Below, one piece after another: positions 6,296 through 13,185 of a stretch of DNA of 32,891 nucleotides (positions within the stretch are counted from its first letter, which is position 1; every line of letters starts with the position of its first letter). The position numbers and the translations under genes were made by a program. Under the pieces are notes generated by a model that saw nothing but the letters and a program-made list of their open reading frames with translations, was not told the origin of the DNA and ran no database searches. Location of the stretch: IMG/VR virus record IMGVR_UViG_3300044835_000065, positions 1-32,891 of that record. The stretch is one strand, 5' to 3'. This DNA comes from a virus.

Positions 6296-6318
6296 CCGCA
6301 GGCGGGATTGTCCTGCGG
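6296..6318 (+). other. Intergenic stem-loop
   Basis: CCGCAGG (6296-6302) is a perfect match to CCTGCGG (6312-6318) across a 9-nt loop. It follows the 6115-6282 mini-gene, as another stem-loop follows the full-length copy. No T-run follows. Confidence 0.5.
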
Positions 6319-6330
6319 GAAATTGCAGTA

Positions 6331-6469
6331 CGTAGCGATGGTCGGCGGCGTGGAGCGGCCGGCGCAATGTGCTCTGTTGGGGAAGCAAAGATAACCGGCG
6401 TGGCAACCGGAAGCCGCAACTCCCTGGCATCAGAACGCGACCCGGCGATAGTCGCCGACCATCACTACG
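6331..6469 (+). ncRNA. Structured element bounded by 17-bp inverted repeats
   Basis: The arms CGTAGCGATGGTCGGCG (6331-6347) and CGCCGACCATCACTACG (6453-6469) are complementary except for one position. They enclose 105 nt with short internal inverted repeats such as GCCGG (6358-6362) and CCGGC (6395-6399). No ORF with a ribosome-binding site is seen inside. The element lies in the only larger gap (213 bp) of the rightward operon and stops 26 bp before the next ATG. A structured leader or small RNA is one reading; a MITE-like insertion is another. No tRNA or known riboswitch pattern is recognised. Confidence 0.4.
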
Positions 6470-6495
6470 CATTGGTAACCGAATAGGAGAACTGA

Positions 6496-6981
6496 ATGAC
6501 TACAGAAACCCTACTGCCGTTCACCATCGAGGCATTCAAGGCTGATCCAATGCGGGTGCGACTCGTCGGGAGTGGGCGGCCGGTCCTAGCAATGCTATGG
6601 GGCGAAGGAGTCGCAGTGCAGTGGACGGATGCAATGAGCATAGTACTTTATGGTCCACCGGCATTCACTTTGCTTCGGCTCTACAACCGCCAGAGGAGAG
6701 AAGCCATGAGCGATGAGCAGCGGCAAGAGCTATTGACGCTCGCAGGCAATTACGCATCGGTGCTGGATAGGTGCGGGCAGTCGATCGTGGATGCGCGCAA
6801 AAGGAAACTTGTCGCCTACGTCGATTCGCTCATTGCCGCCGAGCGCGAGGCATGCGCGGAGATGTGCGAATCAACGTACCCGGAAGTCGCTGACTCAGCG
6901 CAGAGACCAATGCGGACAATACAACTAGCTTGTTTCGATACGCCAGCAGAATGTGCCGCTGCAATACGGGCGCGCACATGA
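6496..6981 (+). CDS. Hypothetical protein, apparently two small genes fused
   Basis: The gene encodes 161 residues; ATG 6496 follows AGGAGA. Residues 1-70 resemble a small phage domain that usually stands alone (LPFTIEAFKADPMRVRLVGS). Residue 71 is a Met preceded in the DNA by AGGAGAG (6694-6700) at good spacing, so translation could also begin at 6706 and give a 91-residue product. The second half has a helix and the common phage ending EREACAEMCE...TPAECAAAIRART. No function is known for either half. The stop overlaps the next start. Confidence 0.65.
   Translation: MTTETLLPFTIEAFKADPMRVRLVGSGRPVLAMLWGEGVAVQWTDAMSIVLYGPPAFTLLRLYNRQRREAMSDEQRQELLTLAGNYASVLDRCGQSIVDARKRKLVAYVDSLIAAEREACAEMCESTYPEVADSAQRPMRTIQLACFDTPAECAAAIRART
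6706..6714 (+). promoter_or_regulatory. Internal translation start candidate
   Basis: ATG 6706 lies in frame within the 6496-6981 gene and is preceded by AGGAGAG five bases upstream. The ribosome-binding site is at least as good as that of the annotated start, so a shorter second product is likely or this is a relic of the former gene start. Confidence 0.45.
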
Positions 6982-7235
6982 AACCATCCGGCTATCTCGT
7001 CGTCGATCGCGGCGAGGATTGGGAGCAACCGTTGACGCTGCGCACGGGCGACCCGTTGCCGCCCGGTGGCGTCCTCAGTTGGGGAACGCCTGCCGCGATC
7101 TTCCCGGATCGCGCCACGGCTCGCGCAGCCATCGTGCGGACCCATTATTACCGGCTCGCCTTCGGATCGACTCAATTACCGGAGCGGAAGTCTTGCGAGA
7201 TCGTTCCGGCGCTGAACGTGAAGGCTACCAAATGA
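6978..7235 (+). CDS. Hypothetical protein
   Basis: The gene encodes 85 residues; ATG 6978 overlaps the previous stop (ATGA). It begins MKPSGYLVVDRGEDWEQPLT and includes PDRATARAAIVRTHYYR. It may be a compact alpha/beta domain. No family is recognised. The stop overlaps the MazG-like gene start. Confidence 0.62.
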   Translation: MKPSGYLVVDRGEDWEQPLTLRTGDPLPPGGVLSWGTPAAIFPDRATARAAIVRTHYYRLAFGSTQLPERKSCEIVPALNVKATK

Positions 7236-7969
7236 CCACCACCGCTATGCAAGCGGCTGACCTTCAATCCCGCGTTCAGCCTTGGCTGCTGGCGTGCTTC
7301 GGCGCCGAGATTTCGCGCGACAAGATCGAGCGCAATCATCGCTTTCTCGAAGAAGCGCTAGAGCTAGTGCAGGCGTGCGGCTGCACCGGGAGCGAGGCGC
7401 ATCAGCTCGTCGATTACGTTTTCGGACGCACGGTCGGCGAGCCATCGCAGGAGGCTGGCGGCGTGATGATCACCCTGGCGGCGCTCTGTCTCGCGCAGGA
7501 CATGGACATGCACGAGGCCGGCGAAACGGAACTGCGGCGCATCTGGATGAAGGTCGATCAGATCAGGGCGAAGCAGGCTGCAAAGCCGCGTCATTCGCCA
7601 TTGCCGGTAGCAACTCGGGACCGTGAAATGACCGCCCCGACCACGCCCCTATCGGCGGGAGTGAGTGAAACCCGCATCGCAAAACTGGAAGCCGCCCTAC
7701 GGGACGTGCGCGATGGCTTGCGTGCGCAGGCGGTCGGTCGCATGGAATGGCGCGTTGCCCGCGAGAACGGCGCTTACTGCATCAGTGACTCCCAGGAACA
7801 CGCGATCGATAAGTGGATCGCCGACCACCAAAGATACTGCGAGCGCGAAGGCTACCGGAAGGTCCACGTCCGCTACCTGAGCCCCAACGAAAACTACATG
7901 CGGGCGACTGCGGATTTTATCGACGCTGCGCTGAACGAGCAACATGCGGAACAGGATCAACCATGCTAG
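7232..7969 (+). CDS. MazG-like protein with extra C-terminal domain
   Basis: The gene encodes 245 residues. The N-terminal 125 residues follow the all-alpha nucleoside triphosphate pyrophosphatase pattern of phage MazG-like proteins: RFLEEALELVQACG with E40, E41 and E44, then VDYVFGRTVGEPSQEAGGVM with E74, then TLAALCLAQDMDMHEAGETE. The Asp normally found a few residues after the third Glu is not obvious, so activity is uncertain. The usual family ending KPRHSPLPV is at residues 118-126. Residues 133-245 form a second, unrecognised region with a Met (133) at its start. This suggests fusion with a former neighbour. The family removes or hydrolyses nucleotides; a role against alarmones is often proposed for phages. 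Confidence 0.72.
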   Translation: MTTTAMQAADLQSRVQPWLLACFGAEISRDKIERNHRFLEEALELVQACGCTGSEAHQLVDYVFGRTVGEPSQEAGGVMITLAALCLAQDMDMHEAGETELRRIWMKVDQIRAKQAAKPRHSPLPVATRDREMTAPTTPLSAGVSETRIAKLEAALRDVRDGLRAQAVGRMEWRVARENGAYCISDSQEHAIDKWIADHQRYCEREGYRKVHVRYLSPNENYMRATADFIDAALNEQHAEQDQPC

Positions 7970-8373
7970 CGCTATCCATCCGTCAGCCGTGGGCCTGGCT
8001 GATTCTCAACGCCGGGAAGGACATCGAGAATCGCTCTTGGCCAACGCGGTTTCGGGGGCGCTTCCTAGTCCACGCGAGCAAGGGCATGACGCAGGACGAA
8101 TACCACAGCGCCCTGTGGTTCTTTCGTAGTTGTGGCCACAATCCCGATGATGTGCCCGTGTTTGAGAAGCTGGAACGTGGCGGCATTGTGGGCGCGATCG
8201 ATATTGTCGATTGCGTCGGCCGTAGCGATTCGCCCTGGTTCGTCGGCGATTACGGCTTCGTCCTCCGCAATCCGGAGATCCTGCCGTTCCGGGCGTATCG
8301 TGGCGCGCTTGGATTCTTCGAAGTGCATCAGCCCGAACAGACGGACCCGCTGTCGAGGCTGACGTGTGGCTGA
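7963..8373 (+). CDS. ASCH-domain protein
   Basis: The gene encodes 136 residues and overlaps the previous gene by 7 bp. The N-terminus LSIRQPWAWLILNAGKDIEN followed by RSW, and RGRFLVHASKG at about 31-41, are hallmarks of the ASCH (ASC-1 homology) fold, a PUA-like beta barrel thought to bind RNA or modified nucleotides. A later GGIVGAIDIVDCV strand completes the barrel. Phages often carry such genes; some ASCH proteins act on modified cytidines. The substrate here cannot be read from sequence. Confidence 0.82.
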   Translation: MLALSIRQPWAWLILNAGKDIENRSWPTRFRGRFLVHASKGMTQDEYHSALWFFRSCGHNPDDVPVFEKLERGGIVGAIDIVDCVGRSDSPWFVGDYGFVLRNPEILPFRAYRGALGFFEVHQPEQTDPLSRLTCG

Positions 8374-8434
8374 TTCCGTCGTCAATTCAATCGCAGCTAC
8401 TGTCGCGCTTGTGCGGCGACTGATGGGGGAATAA
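8366..8434 (+). CDS. Possible 22-residue peptide
   Basis: GTG 8366 overlaps the end of the ASCH gene and the frame closes at TAA 8432-8434, four bases before the next ATG. The peptide is MADSVVNSIAATVALVRRLM followed by GE. It is kept because it fills the gap exactly and matches the overlap habit of this operon, but it may be chance. Confidence 0.25.
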   Translation: MADSVVNSIAATVALVRRLMGE

Positions 8435-8437
8435 GCC

Positions 8438-8605
8438 ATGCCAGCCATGACCACGAAGGTAACGATGATCGTCCTCTGGACCGACGAATTGCGGATCGCG
8501 GCGCAGGCATTGAAGCGGCTGAACGATTTGCCCGATGGTGCGCCCGACTTCGCACTCAAGTTTCGCGGAGCGAAGGGAACCATCACTACGATTGCGCCAC
8601 CATGA
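8438..8605 (+). CDS. Small hypothetical protein, last gene of the rightward operon
   Basis: The gene encodes 55 residues. ATG 8438 follows GGGGGAA (8425-8431). It contains VTMIVLWTDELRIAAQALKR and ends with a beta-like FALKFRGAKGTITTIAPP. No family is recognised. Its stop lies two bases from the stop of the convergent gene on the other strand, with no terminator between. Confidence 0.55.
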   Translation: MPAMTTKVTMIVLWTDELRIAAQALKRLNDLPDGAPDFALKFRGAKGTITTIAPP

Positions 8606-8607
8606 AC

Positions 8608-8787
8608 TTATGACGGAGCGTCAGGCAGAGCAGGAGTCGCCTTCGCATCCCGCAACTGCGCCTGCAGGGTCGCCAACTCGGAATCCGACTTCTGCATCAG
8701 CAGGGAGAGCAACTGCTGCTGCGTATTCCACAGCGCGCGACGGGTTTCGAGGTGTGCAATCTGTTCTTGGATCAGTTCAATGGTCAT
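8608..8787 (-). CDS. Small coiled-coil protein, last gene of the late operon
   Basis: The gene encodes 59 residues. ATG 8787 overlaps the stop of the tail-fibre gene by ATGA. The protein is one long Gln- and Leu-rich coiled coil (MTIELIQEQIAHLETRRALW and on). It may be a fibre chaperone or a minor virion protein, based only on position after the tail-fibre gene. Confidence 0.6.
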   Translation of the reverse strand: MTIELIQEQIAHLETRRALWNTQQQLLSLLMQKSDSELATLQAQLRDAKATPALPDAPS

Positions 8788-10598
8788 ACGTGTCCCTTCA
8801 AGAATGGTCCGTCTGCGTCGATCGGGTTGTAGGCGAGGTCAATGAATCCATACCGCGATCCGGTGCCCAATGGATCGCCGGGGTCGGTGCAGCGCCAGAA
8901 TTCAAGCCGCTCGCCCCTTACCTGCAATATGTTCACGACGAGGCCAGTGCCGCCGCCACTGGTTGCGGTAGTGCCGTTGTTCGCGTTGGTGAAGTACAGC
9001 GTACCCGGCGCCGTCAGTGACACCTGAGTCACCACGCCGCCGCTCTGAGCCACCACGTTGTAGGTTCCGCCCGTGCCATTGTTGATCGTTCCCGCGTTGC
9101 CGACTGCATATCCAGCGCCGCCGTTCGTGGGCGTCCCCTTCAGAACCTGTATTTCGCCGGTCGTGATCTCGTTGATGAAGCGCAGGCCGAAGTAGGTATT
9201 TCCGGTGCGCCAGAGCGTCACCCACGGATTGCCGCCGGCCAGATCCGAGCCGGCATCGGTCACGTCGAGGACGGTCGAGTAGGCTTTGGTCCGAATCTTG
9301 ATGTTCAAGGTCGTGCCGCCGGCTGGCGGGACAATCATGGTGACGGCGCCGCCGGCTGCGTTGCTCGCGCCCGATACGGTGTAGTCGACGCCCTGGACCT
9401 GGAGAACCGAGTTGAGCGTGACGATCAGCGAGGCATTGCTGGGGAACACGAAGCCGGTGGCGAACGCGGTCGATACTCCGTTGCCTGTGTAATTGACGTT
9501 GCCGATGAGCCCGCTGTTACCGCCCTCCCAGTCAAGGCCGGAACCGTAGCTGAAGTCGCCGACTTTGATGGCGATGTTCCAGCCGGAGCCGACGTTTGAC
9601 CATGCGGCGCCAGCGCCCGACGGACGTGCCTGACTGCTGATGTAGAGGGCATACGAGTTGTCGTTGTAGAACGGTCCGCTGGCGACTGGTGCCAGCGGAT
9701 GACTCGCGACATCCGAACGATTCTTGAATACCAGATTCTGCGCGACCGTCGGGTAGCCGTTGCCCGGCATCTGTGAAATGCAACCGAGTTCGCTGCCGAC
9801 CATCGTCACCGCGCCCAGCGGATTGCTCCATACTTCGCCGACGAAGTTCCAGATCGCCCCGACGTTGTTGTTGAAATGGGCGTTGTGATAGGAGTGGCCG
9901 GTGTAGTTGATGATCAGGTCCGTGCTGGTGGACCCGACGGGGTTGGTCATTAGCACCTCCCAGCCTTGCCAGTAACCGCCTGACGTGATCGGGATGTTGT
10001 AAGCAAGGGACTGCTGCCCCACCGCCGTCCAACTATTCGCGAGCCCAAGGACGGCGCGGGTGTCGATCTCGATCCGATTGCTGACGACATTGATATCGAC
10101 GGTGCCGTTGCCGGGACTGCTGATGGTGCGGAACTGCAACTGGACGCCGGCCTTTTGCCGGTAGACGCCGATGCCCCCGCCGAGATTGCCGCCGGTGTTG
10201 ACCTCGCCGCCCGCGCCCGCGGCCAGCACCGCATTGTCGATGTTGGACTGCAACTGCTGGCAGATCATGGTCAGCTTGTCGAGCGCCTTTTCGTGCGACT
10301 CGGCGGGAAAGGCATCGTCCTGCACGTAGTCGGTCAGTTGCGTGACGGGCACGACTCTGGTGATGGTGACCAGGGCGAGGGACGCAGGGGCGACAGCGAG
10401 GGTCGCGGTGCCGCCGGTCAGGAGGCCGGCGCCGGTCACCGTGTAGTCGCCTGCGCCGCTCAGAGTGACGGTGGTGCTGCCGGTGGTGATCGTGATGGTC
10501 AGATCGCTCGCCAACAGGAAGTAGAAGGGGATGCTGAATACGGTGGTGACGCCGTTGCCGACGTATTCGATGCTGCTGGCGGTAGTGGCAATGGTCAT
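8784..10598 (-). CDS. T7-type tail fibre protein
   Basis: The gene encodes 604 residues; ATG 10598 follows AAGGTGA. Residues 1-115 match the N-terminal virion-attachment domain of T7 gp17-like fibres: EYVGNGVTTVFSIPFYFLLA, then DYTVTGAG, then VVPVTQLTDYVQDDAFPAES and HEKALDKL, followed by a short coiled coil. The rest is a beta-rich, Gly/Asn/Thr-rich shaft and receptor-binding region. Residues 369-437 (NYTGNGVSTAFATGFVFPSN, then VDYTVSGAS) repeat the fold of residues 11-83, so the attachment-type domain is present twice. The C-terminus ends LEFWRCTDPGDPLG...GFIDLAYNPIDADGPFLKGHV. Host specificity lies here. Confidence 0.85.
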   Translation of the reverse strand: MTIATTASSIEYVGNGVTTVFSIPFYFLLASDLTITITTGSTTVTLSGAGDYTVTGAGLLTGGTATLAVAPASLALVTITRVVPVTQLTDYVQDDAFPAESHEKALDKLTMICQQLQSNIDNAVLAAGAGGEVNTGGNLGGGIGVYRQKAGVQLQFRTISSPGNGTVDINVVSNRIEIDTRAVLGLANSWTAVGQQSLAYNIPITSGGYWQGWEVLMTNPVGSTSTDLIINYTGHSYHNAHFNNNVGAIWNFVGEVWSNPLGAVTMVGSELGCISQMPGNGYPTVAQNLVFKNRSDVASHPLAPVASGPFYNDNSYALYISSQARPSGAGAAWSNVGSGWNIAIKVGDFSYGSGLDWEGGNSGLIGNVNYTGNGVSTAFATGFVFPSNASLIVTLNSVLQVQGVDYTVSGASNAAGGAVTMIVPPAGGTTLNIKIRTKAYSTVLDVTDAGSDLAGGNPWVTLWRTGNTYFGLRFINEITTGEIQVLKGTPTNGGAGYAVGNAGTINNGTGGTYNVVAQSGGVVTQVSLTAPGTLYFTNANNGTTATSGGGTGLVVNILQVRGERLEFWRCTDPGDPLGTGSRYGFIDLAYNPIDADGPFLKGHV

Positions 10599-10602
10599 GG
10601 CG

Positions 10603-13185
10603 TCACCTTACAATAGATCCGGTCTGCGGGCGGATGATGAAATGCTGTTGGCTGTCGCGCTGCATCTGCGCCTCACGCCGGGCGAGGAATCCCGGATTGA
10701 GCGCTTCCTGCACGCGGTAGTTGATCATGTAGTCTAACCCCCAGCGCGCCCAGAATAGGTTGTTTCCGGGCACGGCCGATTCCAACCCCTTGAATAAGCC
10801 GGCGCCGACATCGGGCTTGACTTCGCCCTTGCGCGACTCGTCGATGATCTTGACGATCCACTGTGCAGCGCCAGTCCCGCGTCCGACCACCGGCCCGAGG
10901 ATGGTGTCGCCGATTCCGCCGCCGGCACGATTAGCCTGGCCGAGCAGAAAGTCGCCGTAGATGCCCGCCCCACCGCCCTGCTGCGCGGCACGCATGATGA
11001 GCGCGACGCGCTGCGGATTGGTAAGTGTCGATGGATCTTGCGGCGCGATGCCTTTCGACAGATCCTTCGCCAGCAACGAGGCGTAGCCGAAAGCCGTCGC
11101 GATCAGCACCACATTGGCGAGCGCGGCCTGCTCGCCGTTCCTGCCGCCGCGTAGCGCGTCGAACACATTGTGCCAACTGGCATTGTCATATTCAAAACCG
11201 CGCCCGAACAGTTCGCGGCCGATGGTCTTGGTCATGAAGGCGGCATTGAAGCTCTTGAACAGCAGCACCGAGCGGGCGATTTCGCCTTTCATCGTTCCGG
11301 CCTGTCCACCGATGACGTTCAGCATCATCGCCCGCGTCTTGGCGTCCGGTTCGAGTTGACTGTAGGAAGTCTGGTCGGTGATCAGCGTGCGCCACTGGTC
11401 GGCGATTTTCTTGTCGCCGATATTCTCCGGCAGCAGGTACTTTGCGCCGCCGGACGTATGCAACTCGCTCGCGCGGATCACGTCCCATTCCTTCGGGCCG
11501 ATGTTGTACTGGCCGAGTACCCGTTGGGCGCCGGGATGCAGGTCAGAGAACGCCTTGCCCGCATCCTGTGCGAAATCGTTGCTGATGCCGGTTGCTGCCG
11601 CGAAGCGCATGTGCGAGTTCCACCAGTTCGCGCCGTTCACCTTGTAGAACCATTGCAGCATCTTCGAGGCGTCGCCCGGCACGTCAAAGGAACCGGCCCG
11701 CGCCATTTCGCCCATGAAGTTGTCGATCATCACGCCCAGCGACGCGGCCAGGCGCTGATTCTCCGGACCCTTGAGGCTGGTAAAGAGGCCGCTGAACGCC
11801 TCATGCAGTCCGCTCATGTAGCCCTTGCCGCGGTAGTTCGATCCGCTCATGTGCTGCGCCACGTCGGAGAATTGCGAGAGCAGCATGCCGCCCAAGTCGG
11901 CCAGTTGCGTCCACGTGCGCAGCGTCTGCCCGATCCTCGCTTTCATCGCGCTACCGACCTGATTGGTGCTGCCGTCGATGCCGGCCATGTACTGCTTGAG
12001 GTCGGGTTCACGCGCTTTCAGCAGGTCGAGATTCTTTTTCGCAGCCGCCGCGCCTTCGGTTCCGTGCGCCTCGCGCAGAATCTTGCGGGCATCCTCGATC
12101 AGCGTCTTGAGCAGGGCTTGCGGATTCGGTCCCATCACGCGCATCAGCCCGGTCGCCTGCGCCATGCCTTCTAGTTGCCGCGTCACAGAGTTGGCGAGCG
12201 ACTGCGTATTGACCGAGGTGCCGCCCCATACCATCTGCGGCGAGTAGGTGCCGCCGTATTTCTGGTTGTACTCCCACGCCGCGTCGGCATTCTTGAAATG
12301 CACGGTGCGCGATTGCGACAGCCCCTTGCCGATGTTCTGAGTGCCGACATTGCCGACTAGCGGATTGCTCTCCGTCTGGTGAACGTCGCTGGATAGCGTC
12401 TTGTACAACTCGCGCAGCATTGCATCCTGATCGACGGTGCCGCGCTCGCTCATCATGCGCGGCAGATCGAACAGGCGATTGGCGTCAGCGGTATAGGCCT
12501 GGATGCCCTTGTTGAAGATCAGCTCGGCGTTGTGCGTCTGCCGACCCGCCCAGTTGTCAAGTTTGCCGATCCATGCCCCGGCATCGTTGGCGTCGAGCCG
12601 CGCGTGTTCGGTCCAGTCGGCGAGAATGCGGGCGGTGGTGACAGCGTGCGGGTTGAGGTCTTTCAGCAGTTCCTTTTCGTTCGGATCGTCCAGCGCGTGC
12701 CACGCCTTGAACGTGTCTTTGTCGAATTCCTTGTCGCCCTTGATGAACAGTTCCCACACCCCGGCCTTGCGCATGTCCTGACCCATGCTGGCGAGGTAGC
12801 GCGTCTTGAGCATGTGCTGTTCGGCAGCGGCCGACATGCGCGAGCCCGTCTTGGCACTCTGGATGCCGACCATGATCGACTCGTAGCCGCGAGCGAAGTT
12901 GCTGCCAAAGTGCGCCTGGACCCAGGCCTGATGCTCGGTGCGCTTGGTCAGGTTCAATGCGGCGTTGCGCTTGGCGACGTAGGATTCCATCTTCGCGTGA
13001 TCGCCAAGCTCCTGCGCGGCCCGAACGCCAGCGGCGTAGTCGTCCAACCCAAGCGCGGCCTTCAGATAGGCTTTGCGGGCAGCGAGCGCGGCGAACATTT
13101 GTGCGCCGATGTCGTCGATCTCTTTGGCCGAGTGCGTTTCGGCCAGCGCGTCATTCAGTGCCCGCAGGCAGTCGTCGGTACTCAT
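10603..13185 (-). CDS. Large internal virion (ejection) protein
   Basis: The gene encodes 860 residues; ATG 13185 overlaps the previous stop (ATGA), and the tail-fibre gene follows 4 bp after. It is mostly helical, as is usual for podovirus core proteins ejected into the host ahead of the DNA. Visible segments include a charged N-terminal helical region, a middle part with AWEYNQKYGGTYSPQMVWGG, and a C-terminal part with hydrophobic VVLIATAFGYASLLA (about 695-710) and AGIYGDFLLGQANRAGGGIG near 760. It occupies the slot of T7 gp16 but no lytic transglycosylase motif was seen. The role comes from position, size and general similarity to BPP-1-group proteins. Confidence 0.65.
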   Translation of the reverse strand: MSTDDCLRALNDALAETHSAKEIDDIGAQMFAALAARKAYLKAALGLDDYAAGVRAAQELGDHAKMESYVAKRNAALNLTKRTEHQAWVQAHFGSNFARGYESIMVGIQSAKTGSRMSAAAEQHMLKTRYLASMGQDMRKAGVWELFIKGDKEFDKDTFKAWHALDDPNEKELLKDLNPHAVTTARILADWTEHARLDANDAGAWIGKLDNWAGRQTHNAELIFNKGIQAYTADANRLFDLPRMMSERGTVDQDAMLRELYKTLSSDVHQTESNPLVGNVGTQNIGKGLSQSRTVHFKNADAAWEYNQKYGGTYSPQMVWGGTSVNTQSLANSVTRQLEGMAQATGLMRVMGPNPQALLKTLIEDARKILREAHGTEGAAAAKKNLDLLKAREPDLKQYMAGIDGSTNQVGSAMKARIGQTLRTWTQLADLGGMLLSQFSDVAQHMSGSNYRGKGYMSGLHEAFSGLFTSLKGPENQRLAASLGVMIDNFMGEMARAGSFDVPGDASKMLQWFYKVNGANWWNSHMRFAAATGISNDFAQDAGKAFSDLHPGAQRVLGQYNIGPKEWDVIRASELHTSGGAKYLLPENIGDKKIADQWRTLITDQTSYSQLEPDAKTRAMMLNVIGGQAGTMKGEIARSVLLFKSFNAAFMTKTIGRELFGRGFEYDNASWHNVFDALRGGRNGEQAALANVVLIATAFGYASLLAKDLSKGIAPQDPSTLTNPQRVALIMRAAQQGGGAGIYGDFLLGQANRAGGGIGDTILGPVVGRGTGAAQWIVKIIDESRKGEVKPDVGAGLFKGLESAVPGNNLFWARWGLDYMINYRVQEALNPGFLARREAQMQRDSQQHFIIRPQTGSIVR

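Noticed and set aside
5724-6318. Factor-independent terminators at the two intergenic stem-loops
   Set aside because: Neither stem is followed by a T-run, and genes on the same strand continue closely after. They are kept only as stem-loops.
6331-6469. tRNA or tmRNA
   Set aside because: There is no T-loop motif, no CCA-proximal acceptor pattern and no anticodon arm; the long end stem is too long.
8784-10598. Diversity-generating retroelement, because of the BPP-1 resemblance
   Set aside because: No reverse transcriptase, no template repeat and no Mtd-like C-terminal domain were found in the window.
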